Positions 1 to 7,391 of a DNA stretch of 14,350 nucleotides are shown in pieces (the stretch's first letter is position 1; every line of letters begins with the position of its first letter). This DNA is from an uncultured Corynebacterium sp. (GTDB taxonomy: Bacteria; Actinomycetota; Actinomycetes; Mycobacteriales; Mycobacteriaceae): the NCBI GenBank assembly GCA_946223355.1, contig CAMIPB010000039.1, positions 1 through 14,350 of the forward strand. The letters are read 5' to 3'. Below the pieces are notes generated by a model. That model searched no databases, was not told where the DNA came from, and saw nothing but the letters and a program-made list of their open reading frames with translations. The position numbers and the translations under genes are program-made.

Positions 1-49
1 TAAACTTACACACCACCCAAAACAAACACAAATCACCAGCACAACACAC

Positions 50-78
50 AAAAACAACGACCTTAAAAGGCCGCTTGT
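50..78 (-). terminator. Intrinsic terminator of the ABC transporter operon
   Basis: Read on the minus strand, ACAAGCGGCCTT and AAGGTCGTTGT form a stem of about 11 base pairs with one bulged G and one G-U pair. The loop is two bases and a run of five T follows directly. This is a classic Rho-independent terminator. It lies about 65 bases after the stop codon of the last permease gene, so it most likely ends the whole five-gene operon. On the plus strand no T run follows the stem, so it should work in one direction only. Confidence 0.8.
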
Positions 79-143
79 TGTGTGCTACGAAGGCTGCTTC
101 GACGCGTAAGTGTCTTCGCCCGGCGTATTTCGCAATTTACGCT

Positions 144-1241
144 TTAATTCGACTTTCGCAGCCCAAAGAATAATTCGAGGTTGTCGTTCCAAGGGTTTGC
201 CACCTGCACGAGGAAGTGCATGGCAATGGCGGTAACTACATACAGGCCGATGGCAACACCCAGGAGCTCATAGTCATCTATATGGCCTTGCGTTCGCAGG
301 TACACAGCACCAAAGAAAACTGCAACAAACACAATTGGCGCCCATACCGTCCGCATCGTAGCCACGCTGAACAGGGCATTTAATGCAGGAACCAGAAGTC
401 CTACGACCATAAGGAACACCAGCTGGCCGCCATCTGCGCCGAACCATGCGGCAATTACACACAATATAGTGGTGAGCACCACATTGATAAGCCCAATGAG
501 CATCGTGTGCACCGCCCAAGTCCGCCTACTGCCACCAAGCGTCAAGAAATTGCGCAGACTGTTCGTTGCAGAAGATCCAACTAGAACAATCCCCTGCACA
601 CTTACTATGGCAAACAAGAAGGACAGGCCCTCCCACCCGTCCCACCAAAGGGACAGCACCCACAGGATACCAATGCCGATGAGGTAGATCGCCCACACAA
701 TCAGCCAGCCATACACTTGCGGGCGCCACACCACCTGCCCCAGCGGGGTCATGGGAAAGCCCAGCGGACCGCGACCGTCCTGGCCGGCCCCACCAGAAGC
801 TCCTTCAGAGTTTTTTGCATTCACTGCACGCTCACCCGGCGTCCGAGCTCCGACCTCAGCAATTTTTCCGGGAAACAGCAGGACAAAGAAATAGAAGGCG
901 CCCACAACTGCAAGGACCCACCATTGACCCACGCTGTTAAATTGCCAGGCGAGTCCCATTCCAATAGCCACGGCGATAGCAATTCCCGTTGCCGCCAAGC
1001 GCACCTGAGTGCGTAGAAACTGTGAGCCAAGGTTCAACGAATACAGCTCATTCCGGTCTCTGATGCCGGGAGTCATCATCACGCCCACCATCGCAGCACC
1101 GCCGAGGCTTCGCCAGATCACATCATCGGCGATCCACGTCATGGCCACGATGATGACCACGAAGAACATCAGCACGTTAATTGCATTCAGCAGTAGGTGC
1201 GCGTGCAGTTTCGGCATGCTTGCTGCTCGTTGTTCATTCAT
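144..1241 (-). CDS. ABC transporter permease, second copy (365 aa)
   Basis: Integral membrane protein with about ten hydrophobic segments (roughly residues 17-58, 82-123, 176-223, 246-346). A hydrophilic, Gly-rich loop at about 125-172 splits them. It is probably the membrane partner of the ATPase encoded just upstream. The start ATG overlaps the ATPase stop in an ATGA, which implies translational coupling. A motif at about 223-242 (Ser-Ser, Asn, Leu, then Gly-Ser-Arg-Arg-x-Trp) recurs in the other permease of the operon as Ser-Ser-Asn ... Gly-Lys-Thr-Arg-Arg-Ser-Trp. The two are therefore likely paralogues from a duplication of an ATPase-permease pair. No substrate can be read from the sequence. 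The role as ABC permease is inferred from context and topology. Confidence 0.8.
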   Translation of the reverse strand: MNEQRAASMPKLHAHLLLNAINVLMFFVVIIVAMTWIADDVIWRSLGGAAMVGVMMTPGIRDRNELYSLNLGSQFLRTQVRLAATGIAIAVAIGMGLAWQFNSVGQWWVLAVVGAFYFFVLLFPGKIAEVGARTPGERAVNAKNSEGASGGAGQDGRGPLGFPMTPLGQVVWRPQVYGWLIVWAIYLIGIGILWVLSLWWDGWEGLSFLFAIVSVQGIVLVGSSATNSLRNFLTLGGSRRTWAVHTMLIGLINVVLTTILCVIAAWFGADGGQLVFLMVVGLLVPALNALFSVATMRTVWAPIVFVAVFFGAVYLRTQGHIDDYELLGVAIGLYVVTAIAMHFLVQVANPWNDNLELFFGLRKSN

Positions 1242-2119
1242 TTATGCTCACCGCCTTGCAGTGCCCACACTGCGTTTTCCAGCGTAACTTCCTTAACGCG
1301 CACCCGGCCAGCTGTACGCGCTGCGGCAAAGAGCGCCTCGATGTTGTCATCAGTTGCGTCGCGCTTATCGACGATCACCTGCACACCCAGAGTGCTTTCC
1401 TCGCGGTGGATGACTGGCTGGTCGGCGACGAGGTCGTCGACCAGCTCTACTGGGCCGGAAATTTCCAGGATGTTGTTGGCAAATTCCTCGGCACCTCCAG
1501 CGATGACAGTGCCGTCAGTATCGATAAGCAGCACCGAATCTAAGCGGCCCGCCACTTCGTTGACGTGGTGGGTAGATACGACGACGGTGCGCTGGCCGCG
1601 GAACTGTTCAAGCACGTCATAGAACACCCGGCGCTTGTCCACGTCCAAGCCGAGGTAGGGCTCGTCGAGAAGCACGAGTTCACACCCCGAGGCGAAGGCA
1701 AAGATGATGCCAAATGCGGACTTTTGGCCGCGCGAGAGGGAGGAATAGTTCTTGTTCAGAGGCAGCTCGAAGCGCTCTGAAAGCTCATCAAGCACGGAAA
1801 TATCCCAGCTCATCCAGCGCGCAGCACCAATCTTGGCAATCTTGTTCAGGCTCCAGCCGTCCATCATCGGAGCATCAATACCCATGAGAATGGTGCGGTC
1901 TTTCACACGCGGGTTATCAAATGGTTCCTCGCCGAATACTTTCACACCAGAGCTTGTAATCTGCCCGGCCAGTGCGCGCAGCAGCGTGGTTTTACCGGAG
2001 GCGTTCGGCCCAATAAGTCCGTGGGTCTGGCGCTCACGCAGCTCAAAGTCTAGGCCTTTGAGAATTTTCTTTTGGCCGTAGCCCGCCCACAGTTTGTTAG
2101 CGCGAATAATCGTGGTCAT
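1238..2119 (-). CDS. ABC transporter ATPase, second copy (293 aa)
   Basis: Cytoplasmic ATP-binding subunit. Visible motifs are Walker A GPNASGKT at residues 37-44, signature LSRGQ at 128-132, Walker B ending LVLLDEP with catalytic Glu153, and the switch His184 in STHH. The Q-loop is unusual: the usual Gln is replaced by Asp82 in the stretch MGIDAP. The other ATPase of this operon has the same change, and both are 293 residues with motifs at nearly identical positions, so they look like duplicates. The start ATG is preceded by AAAGGAG at a good distance. The gene lies 15 bases after the first permease and overlaps the second permease by 4 bases. It belongs to the YtrB-like group of short ATPases found with GntR regulators. 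The substrate is unknown. Confidence 0.9.
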   Translation of the reverse strand: MTTIIRANKLWAGYGQKKILKGLDFELRERQTHGLIGPNASGKTTLLRALAGQITSSGVKVFGEEPFDNPRVKDRTILMGIDAPMMDGWSLNKIAKIGAARWMSWDISVLDELSERFELPLNKNYSSLSRGQKSAFGIIFAFASGCELVLLDEPYLGLDVDKRRVFYDVLEQFRGQRTVVVSTHHVNEVAGRLDSVLLIDTDGTVIAGGAEEFANNILEISGPVELVDDLVADQPVIHREESTLGVQVIVDKRDATDDNIEALFAAARTAGRVRVKEVTLENAVWALQGGEHK

Positions 2120-2134
2120 CGTTTACTCCTTTTT

Positions 2135-3160
2135 CTAACCTTTGAGTTGTTGTGGGGGACGGGCCGGCGAGACACCGCGGCCGGACCTCCAGAGGAACAA
2201 AAACAAACCAATGACCAGATGAATGGCCATAAATACGAGCCAACCTGTGCTGACCCCTTCCGGATTGTTGAGCGCGTCCGCTGCTACCCCGGCGAAAGAG
2301 CCGAAGCCACCCATGAAGGCGTACATCAAGGTGTGGTGAACGAGTGAAAGCCCGAGTGCGAAAATGGCCAGCGCTGCTGCACTCAGCGCCATAACCCATG
2401 CGGCGTCCATACCAATGAGCAGCGAGAATACATAAACCGCCAGGCCAGTGACCGCCGCTGAGGACACCGCGATCCACGCCTGCCAGCTGCGGCGCGTTTT
2501 CCCGTAGGACTGCCATACCGCGAGGTCATTGGACGAGACTGCCACCGGGTTGAGCATCACCGCCGGGAAGACACAAGCGAATACGACCATGAGCACTCGT
2601 TTGATGTCATTGTCAATCAATACCGCTTCAAGTCCAAGCAAGAGTGAAAGCACGAGCACCACCATGATGACCTGCGGCACCACGATGAGGCGAACGCCCA
2701 GTGGCCCGAAGTTTGGCACCAGCCAACCCATGGAACCTTGCAGTTCGAAGGTCTGCGAAGGCTGTGCCAGGGCATCCGATGCCTTGCGCATTCTGACGCC
2801 GCCGACCATGGCGATTACAACGGCAGTAGCCACCATCGCCAGCAGCACTGGTAGTGGTTGCGCACTCATCGCACCAATGATGGCGATGGGCCCCACCACA
2901 ACCGCAGTCATGATCACCAGTGCTTGGGCATAAGTGCCCTTGCCCAGACCAAACCCGGCCACCGTTGCCTGCGAAGGCGCTATGGCAAAGACAAGAATGA
3001 ATGCCATGGCCGCCATATACACAGCTACGCCAACGGCCATATCGCCGTAAAAATACCTATGTGCCAGTGCGAGTCCGAGCAGTGCGAGCCACAAGAGGCC
3101 AAACACCACGAGCTTCCAGCGCAGCTGTCCCAGGTTAGCGAGAAGGAGTTTCAGCGCCAT
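2135..3160 (-). CDS. ABC transporter permease, first copy (341 aa)
   Basis: Multi-spanning membrane protein with about nine or ten hydrophobic stretches, starting at once with a Leu-rich segment. It should form the membrane channel for the ATPase encoded upstream. The frame extends to a GTG at 3169, but AGGAGG sits over that codon and lies eight bases before the ATG at 3160, so the ATG is chosen. The gene therefore overlaps the end of the upstream ATPase by 26 bases, a sign of coupled translation. The motif Ser-Ser-Asn at about 209 followed by Gly-Lys-Thr-Arg-Arg-Ser-Trp at about 220-226 matches a motif in the last gene of the operon. Function is by context; no substrate signature is seen. 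Confidence 0.8.
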   Translation of the reverse strand: MALKLLLANLGQLRWKLVVFGLLWLALLGLALAHRYFYGDMAVGVAVYMAAMAFILVFAIAPSQATVAGFGLGKGTYAQALVIMTAVVVGPIAIIGAMSAQPLPVLLAMVATAVVIAMVGGVRMRKASDALAQPSQTFELQGSMGWLVPNFGPLGVRLIVVPQVIMVVLVLSLLLGLEAVLIDNDIKRVLMVVFACVFPAVMLNPVAVSSNDLAVWQSYGKTRRSWQAWIAVSSAAVTGLAVYVFSLLIGMDAAWVMALSAAALAIFALGLSLVHHTLMYAFMGGFGSFAGVAADALNNPEGVSTGWLVFMAIHLVIGLFLFLWRSGRGVSPARPPQQLKG

Positions 3161-4016
3161 TGTCTCCACCTCCTAGTAACAGTCCGAGTGCTTCCTCAAG
3201 AGGCAGGTTGCTTACTTTGGCGTTGCTCGGAAGTTCATCGAGTGCCTGTGCAAGGTCCACCCGACGCAGCACAGCCTTGGTGCGGCCACCGAGCTCCCCA
3301 AGGTGATGTGCCTTATCGACGATCGCGTGTGGCAGATCTGTGCCATCCACCTGCACGAAGGCTTCATCAACGGCGTCCGCGTCCAACGTTGCATCGATAG
3401 TTCCCTGCTTGCCGAGCAGCAGGTAGCGGTCAATTACTTTCGCAGATTCGCCCAAGTCATGGGTTGCCATGACGAACGTGCGCGGATTGCGCTCCTGCGA
3501 CTTCAGCAGTTCGCGGTAGAAAATGGCGCGGTTATGAACATCGAGGCCGAGGTATGGTTCGTCGATAAGCGTGAGCGGTGCGTTAGCTGCGAGCGCAACA
3601 ATAATGCCCACCATAGATCGTTGACCACGAGACGCCTTGTCGTAGCGGGTGGTGACGTCCAAGCTGAATTCCTTAATAAGGAAGTCAGCTTCCTTATCAT
3701 CCCAGTGCGGGAATCTCTGCGCGGCAACTTCCAGAATTTTGGAAATGGACCACCATTCGGAATATGGGGTATCGATTCCGGCCAGGACTACTTGGTCCAT
3801 GACCTTGGAGTTATCAAAGGGCTTGCGACCAAAGACGGTGATATCACCATCATTGTGGCGGATTTGTCCAGCGATGATAGCCAGCAGAGTGGACTTGCCG
3901 GTTCCGTTCCGGCCGAGAAGGCCGTAAATCTTCCCCTCTTCAATGGCAAGGTCTACACCATTGAGTACTGACGTTTTCTTGTAGCTTTTGGTCAAATTGG
4001 TGCTGGAGATGATCAT
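3135..4016 (-). CDS. ABC transporter ATPase, first copy (293 aa)
   Basis: Cytoplasmic ATP-binding subunit of an ABC system. Motifs are Walker A GRNGTGKST at residues 35-43, a degenerate signature ASRGQ at 128-132 (Leu replaced by Ala), Walker B LTLIDEP with Glu153, and His186 in ATHD. The Q-loop Gln is replaced by Asp82 in AGIDTP, as in the other ATPase of the operon. After residue 205 comes a C-terminal extension of about 85 residues not needed for the core fold. The start ATG overlaps the stop of the GntR gene in an ATGA. An ABC ATPase directly behind a short GntR regulator is the arrangement of the Bacillus ytr operon, whose real substrate is also debated. Confidence 0.9.
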   Translation of the reverse strand: MIISSTNLTKSYKKTSVLNGVDLAIEEGKIYGLLGRNGTGKSTLLAIIAGQIRHNDGDITVFGRKPFDNSKVMDQVVLAGIDTPYSEWWSISKILEVAAQRFPHWDDKEADFLIKEFSLDVTTRYDKASRGQRSMVGIIVALAANAPLTLIDEPYLGLDVHNRAIFYRELLKSQERNPRTFVMATHDLGESAKVIDRYLLLGKQGTIDATLDADAVDEAFVQVDGTDLPHAIVDKAHHLGELGGRTKAVLRRVDLAQALDELPSNAKVSNLPLEEALGLLLGGGDNGAETPSR

Positions 4017-4387
4017 TTGTACATTCCTCGGCTTTCAGCTACTCGATCAATCAGGTCATGCAGGCCATCACGCCCGAATCCCAGGCGCACGGCTTCATCA
4101 ATGAGCGGTGCCACATACTCAGCAGCAAAATCGCCTTTCCGACGCTCGCGAATTAGTTCCGCGGCACCTTCGGTCACAAACATGCCGAGGCCGCGGCGCT
4201 TTTCTAGTACTCCGATTTCAGTCAACAGGTTCAGCCCCTTCCGGGCGGTTGCGGGGTTGATGGAATGAAATGCTGCAAGTTCATTAGTAGATGGCGCTTG
4301 AGCTCCTTCAGGCAGGGTGCCGTCCACAATAGAGTCCTCAACTAAGGCAGCTATCTGCCGGAACAGCGGTTGGGTGGAGTTATCCAT
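4013..4387 (-). CDS. GntR-family regulator, YtrA subfamily (124 aa)
   Basis: Short transcription regulator. Residues about 8-73 form the GntR winged helix-turn-helix: LFRQIAALVEDSIVDG, then the typical PSTNELAAFHSINPATARKG recognition region and the wing ending GLGMFV. The remaining 50 residues are too few for a FadR or HutC ligand domain, which is typical of the YtrA subfamily. It is the first gene of the operon and is coupled to the first ATPase by an ATGA overlap, so it most likely represses its own operon. A palindrome suited to such a dimer lies 46 bases upstream of the start. RBS GAGGGA precedes the ATG. The inducing signal is unknown; YtrA-type regulators often respond to cell-envelope-active compounds. 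Confidence 0.9.
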   Translation of the reverse strand: MDNSTQPLFRQIAALVEDSIVDGTLPEGAQAPSTNELAAFHSINPATARKGLNLLTEIGVLEKRRGLGMFVTEGAAELIRERRKGDFAAEYVAPLIDEAVRLGFGRDGLHDLIDRVAESRGMYK

Positions 4388-4432
4388 ATCGTCCCTCGTT
4401 CTTGTCTGAATACGAGCAACCGTAAGTTGCGC

Positions 4433-4456
4433 GGTTGGTTACTCATGTAATCAACC
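4433..4456 (-). promoter_or_regulatory. Candidate GntR operator over the ABC operon start
   Basis: GGTTGGTTAC, four bases (TCAT), then GTAATCAACC: ten-base arms that match at nine positions. Directly upstream on the minus strand lies TTATAT (4457-4462), a plausible -10 element, which would place transcription start near 4450, inside the palindrome. No good -35 is visible. A second smaller dyad, GCAAC-CGTAA-GTTGC, lies at 4416-4430. The position is what is expected for autorepression by the adjacent GntR protein. The assignment is inferred. Confidence 0.55.
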
Positions 4457-4645
4457 ATATAACTACCCCCACATTTCCGCAACCTTTACTTGGCTAACAA
4501 GAGGAAAATCTCACACTTCAAGCGTTCAACCTGCAGATACCCAATCGAACCGTTGGAGGATATCGACTAAGCACGTTAAATAAGGCACACTAGGTGGTGT
4601 AACAAATTTATTTAGAACAACTATTAAGAACGGATTTTAGGAGCA

Positions 4646-5971
4646 ATGCTTGAACGCACAATTGTCTTTGTGGACACTTCATACCTGCTTGCAAGCTTTT
4701 ACAACTCATGGGAAACGGGAGCACGCGCACAGTTAGAAATTGACCTTCCTGAGGTTGTCGCATCCTTAGAGAAAATGGTCGAGTCCCAACTAGGACACCC
4801 TGTCCACCGCCAAAATTGGTACGACGGAATTCCCGAATCTGGACCACACCGCTACCAACGCGCACTTCGCACATGCGATGGCGTCCAGTTACGTACCGGC
4901 CAGCTCATTGAGTGGGGTGAACGCCGGACTCAAAAAGCTGTTGACACCCGTCTGGTAGCTGACATGGTGGTCAGCGCAATGGGTCAACACTTCACTGATT
5001 TCATCTTGGTTTCCGGGGACGCAGACATGATCCCAGGCGTGGAAGAAGCCATTAATAATGGCGTCCGCGTCCACCTCTACGGATTTGGCTGGGACTCCAT
5101 GTCTTCCGCACTTCGCCACGCTTGCGATTCCACAACCATCTTGGATCCTCGCGAGGACTTCGCAGACGCAATGGAGCTGCAGGTTCTCGAAGGGCCCCTT
5201 CCTCCAGTCGTGCGCGATTGCGCACAAGACGAGTCCGACAACTCCGTCGATTGCCCACCCGGCGCACCTGTGCCAGATTCTTCACCTGAAGCCGACGACA
5301 CAGAATCCGGGGACACTTCTGCTGGTTCCGGACAGTCTCATGATGAGAAACCTCAGCAGGTAGATCTCCAGGCAGAGTCTGGCAAAAAGTCCCATGCAGA
5401 GTTCATACCCGACGAGATGGACGAGCCTTCAGAATTGCAGACCGCATTCTCGGCAACACCCAATAAACCTTCTGTGCCAAAGCCAGGGCCTACACCAGGA
5501 ACTGCACCAGGATCTGCCCAGCGTTCCGAAGAATCAGTGGCTGACGGAGACAAACCTGCTGCCGAAGCTACAGAAAACGCTGACACATCGGACAAAACTT
5601 CCGCAACGCCGTCCCCGGCTGACATGAAGGCACACGCACCTAAGCCTTCAATGATGGCACCGCGCCGCAAGCTGCGTTCTCGCTACGTTCCTCTACCAGA
5701 GGAGGTATGGTCATCCGCCGGTTTCCAAACCCCATTTGATGTGGGCCAACAATACGCAAGCTGGTGGTACAACAACGCAGCCAGCGCGGATCAGCGTGAC
5801 CAGGCGCATCTACTTTCCGGTGGTGGCCTGCCCCCTGAGATAGACCGTCCACTGCTGCAGTTCGCGTGCGAAACCCTGCATGAGTACACATTGAGTGAAT
5901 CTCAGCGTGTGAATCTACGAGACGGATTCCATTCTGGAATCCGCGGCGTATTAATCAGCATTCAGTCTTAA
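4646..5971 (+). CDS. NYN-domain protein, probable ribonuclease, with long linker and C-terminal domain (441 aa)
   Basis: Residues about 4-170 form a NYN (PIN-like, LabA/DUF88-type) domain. It has strand IVFVD with Asp10, Asp100 and Asp106 in the VDTRLVADM helix, and SGDADM with Asp125 and Asp127, followed by an NGVRVHLYGF strand. These acidic residues are those expected to bind the catalytic metal, so RNA cleavage is the likely reaction. Residues about 190-340 are acidic, Pro/Ser/Thr-rich and of low complexity, hence probably disordered. Residues about 341-441 start with a basic patch (PRRKLRSRY) and continue as a folded, Trp-rich domain I do not recognise. An AGGAG lies only two bases before the ATG, but no better start exists in frame. 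It stands alone and converges with pspA. The RNA target is unknown. Confidence 0.85.
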   Translation: MLERTIVFVDTSYLLASFYNSWETGARAQLEIDLPEVVASLEKMVESQLGHPVHRQNWYDGIPESGPHRYQRALRTCDGVQLRTGQLIEWGERRTQKAVDTRLVADMVVSAMGQHFTDFILVSGDADMIPGVEEAINNGVRVHLYGFGWDSMSSALRHACDSTTILDPREDFADAMELQVLEGPLPPVVRDCAQDESDNSVDCPPGAPVPDSSPEADDTESGDTSAGSGQSHDEKPQQVDLQAESGKKSHAEFIPDEMDEPSELQTAFSATPNKPSVPKPGPTPGTAPGSAQRSEESVADGDKPAAEATENADTSDKTSATPSPADMKAHAPKPSMMAPRRKLRSRYVPLPEEVWSSAGFQTPFDVGQQYASWWYNNAASADQRDQAHLLSGGGLPPEIDRPLLQFACETLHEYTLSESQRVNLRDGFHSGIRGVLISIQS

Positions 5972-5980
5972 AGGATTTTC

Positions 5981-6011
5981 AAACCTGGAAGCTATCTTAG
6001 CTTTCAGGTTT
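5981..6011. terminator. Shared hairpin between the NYN gene and pspA
   Basis: AAACCTGGAAGCT, loop ATCTT, AGCTTTCAGGTTT: a 13-base-pair stem with one mismatch that can be a G-U pair in plus-strand RNA. It starts ten bases after the NYN stop, and its loop contains the pspA stop codon, so the last pspA codons form one arm. T runs after either arm are short. It most likely ends transcription from both converging genes. Confidence 0.6.
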
Positions 6012-6812
6012 AGCCTGATCCTGGGCTGCGCCTTGAACGGTGTCTTGAGCTGTGTCCTGCTCTGGCGCCTCAATCTGCTTATCCGCTCCAGTAGCTCCAC
6101 CGCCCGAGAACTCTGCGCGGATCTGGTCTAGGCGAGCAGTCGCACGCATGTCATTCCCGGAAGCGGAAATCTCCTCGATATGCTCGCCAACGGAGTTTTG
6201 ATAGAGCTCCTGCGCGCCCAGCGCCTTGGAGTAGCGCTGCTCAATCTTAGCGCGCACGTCATCCAAGGTAGGAGTGGAATCAGATGGTGCCAGGGGATCT
6301 TCTGCCTGCATCATCTCGGAATTCATTTCCTGCATGCGCGCCTGGTCAGCCTGCTGTTTCAGACCTTGAACCTGGGACATTGCTTCCTGAAGGCGAACCT
6401 CGGACTCCTTTTGCTGCTGCTTTGCCTGCTCAGCTGCCTGGGTTGCCTGCTCGTACTGCACCTTGGTGTTTTCAAGTTCAGTCTCTACTGCTACTAGTTG
6501 AGAAGCAAGTACTTCTGCAGTCTCCGTGAGACGCTGCTGCTCTTCAGGGCTGCTTGCCTTATCTGCAGCCAAAACAGCGTCCCGCGCCTGCTTTTGATAC
6601 TGCGCCTGGCTTTCCACCAGACGGTTCATCTTCATTTCGAGCTGGGATTTAGTTCCGATAATGCTTGCCGCGGAGTCTGTAATCTGCTGGTGGCGCTCCT
6701 TCTCAGCGGCAATAGCTTGCTCAATCTGGATTTTAGGGTCTGCGTTTTCATCAATCTTCTTGTCCATCGAAGACTTGAGGTAGTTCCAGCCCTTACCAAG
6801 TGGATTAGCCAT
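5997..6812 (-). CDS. pspA: PspA/IM30 family envelope-stress protein (271 aa)
   Basis: Peripheral membrane protein expected to bind stressed membrane as an oligomer. The N-terminal amphipathic helix (MANPLGKGWNYLKSSMDKKI), the DADPKIQIEQAI-like segment at about 22-35 and the following long coiled coil (about 35-175, rich in Gln, Glu and Ala) are typical of the family. The conserved segment near TPTLDDVRAKIEQRY, the helix after it, and the overall length resemble the mycobacterial 35-kDa antigen (Rv2744c type) more closely than E. coli PspA. The last 35 residues are a Gln/Asp/Ala-rich tail of low complexity. GGAG lies eleven bases before the ATG, and a small hairpin (GTTG-TACT-CAAC) fills that gap. 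It lies downstream of the thioredoxin gene on the same strand, separated by a hairpin. No pspBC or clgR is nearby. Confidence 0.9.
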   Translation of the reverse strand: MANPLGKGWNYLKSSMDKKIDENADPKIQIEQAIAAEKERHQQITDSAASIIGTKSQLEMKMNRLVESQAQYQKQARDAVLAADKASSPEEQQRLTETAEVLASQLVAVETELENTKVQYEQATQAAEQAKQQQKESEVRLQEAMSQVQGLKQQADQARMQEMNSEMMQAEDPLAPSDSTPTLDDVRAKIEQRYSKALGAQELYQNSVGEHIEEISASGNDMRATARLDQIRAEFSGGGATGADKQIEAPEQDTAQDTVQGAAQDQAKPES

Positions 6813-6857
6813 GTTGAGTACAACTCCTTGCGGTTAATTGTCGATGCGCAAACTAAA

Positions 6858-6900
6858 GGCGCTTTCTCTGAAAGCTTAACTAAATTTCAAAGAAAGCGCC
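6858..6900 (-). terminator. Hairpin terminator between thioredoxin gene and pspA
   Basis: GGCGCTTTCT pairs with AGAAAGCGCC. After one mismatch the pairing continues with TGAAA and TTTCA, giving about 15 pairs around an 11-base loop. On the minus strand the stem is followed by TTTAGTTT, a moderate T-rich run. It starts 20 bases after the thioredoxin stop and so should end or weaken that transcript before pspA. Partial read-through into pspA is possible. Confidence 0.7.
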
Positions 6901-6920
6901 GTGTGGAGATGAGCTTAAAC

Positions 6921-7322
6921 CTATGCCTTTGCTTCACCCTCAGAGGCTTGAGCGTCAGCAGCGGCATTTTGCTCGGCTACCTGACGGCGGACCTCATCCA
7001 TGTCCAGCCCCTTGACCTGGCTAATCAAGTCCTCTAGTGCCGCTGGTGGGAGTGCTCCAGCCTCGCGGAAAACCATGATGGAATCACGGAAAACCATCAG
7101 CGTTGGGATGGACTGAATCTGTAGGGCTGCCGCGAGCCCCTGGTTATTCTCAGTATCTAGCTTCGCAAATGTGGCGTCAGGGTGCTTCTCAGATGCCTGC
7201 TCGAAGATTGGACCGAAGCGCTTGCAAGGTCCGCACCACTCAGCCCATGCGTCTACTAATACGATGCCATCTTTAGTTACGGTCTGCTCAAATGTGTCTT
7301 CGGTGATATCGACGGTTGCCAT
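6921..7322 (-). CDS. trxA: Thioredoxin with C-terminal extension (133 aa)
   Basis: Reduces protein disulfides in the cytoplasm, itself reduced by thioredoxin reductase. The active site WCGPC is at residues 29-33, and the cis-proline is Pro73 in SIPTLMVF. The thioredoxin fold ends near residue 107. A tail of about 25 residues, acidic and Ala-rich (VAEQNAAADAQASEGE), is extra compared with the usual 105-110 residues. GGAG at a short distance precedes the ATG. No trxB is adjacent, so this is likely an additional thioredoxin rather than the one paired with the reductase gene. A SigH-like promoter upstream suggests induction by disulfide or heat stress. The symbol is by family only. Confidence 0.9.
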   Translation of the reverse strand: MATVDITEDTFEQTVTKDGIVLVDAWAEWCGPCKRFGPIFEQASEKHPDATFAKLDTENNQGLAAALQIQSIPTLMVFRDSIMVFREAGALPPAALEDLISQVKGLDMDEVRRQVAEQNAAADAQASEGEAKA

Positions 7323-7361
7323 GGTGGCTCTCCTTAAGATTTCTTGTCGCTAGTTTTCATC

Positions 7362-7391
7362 GCCTACGACGTGTTCAACGACGTCGTAGGC
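7362..7391. repeat. Perfect 11-bp inverted repeat in the trxA-copZ divergent region
   Basis: GCCTACGACGT, eight bases, then ACGTCGTAGGC. The -10 element of the SigH-like promoter lies in the eight-base centre, and the right arm fills part of the spacer. Neither the thioredoxin nor the copZ transcript is predicted to contain the complete repeat, so it more likely acts as DNA (an operator) than as an RNA hairpin. Confidence 0.6.

Noticed and set aside
3161..3169. GTG at 3169 as start of the first permease
   Set aside because: The AGGAGG motif overlaps this codon and is correctly spaced for the ATG at 3160.
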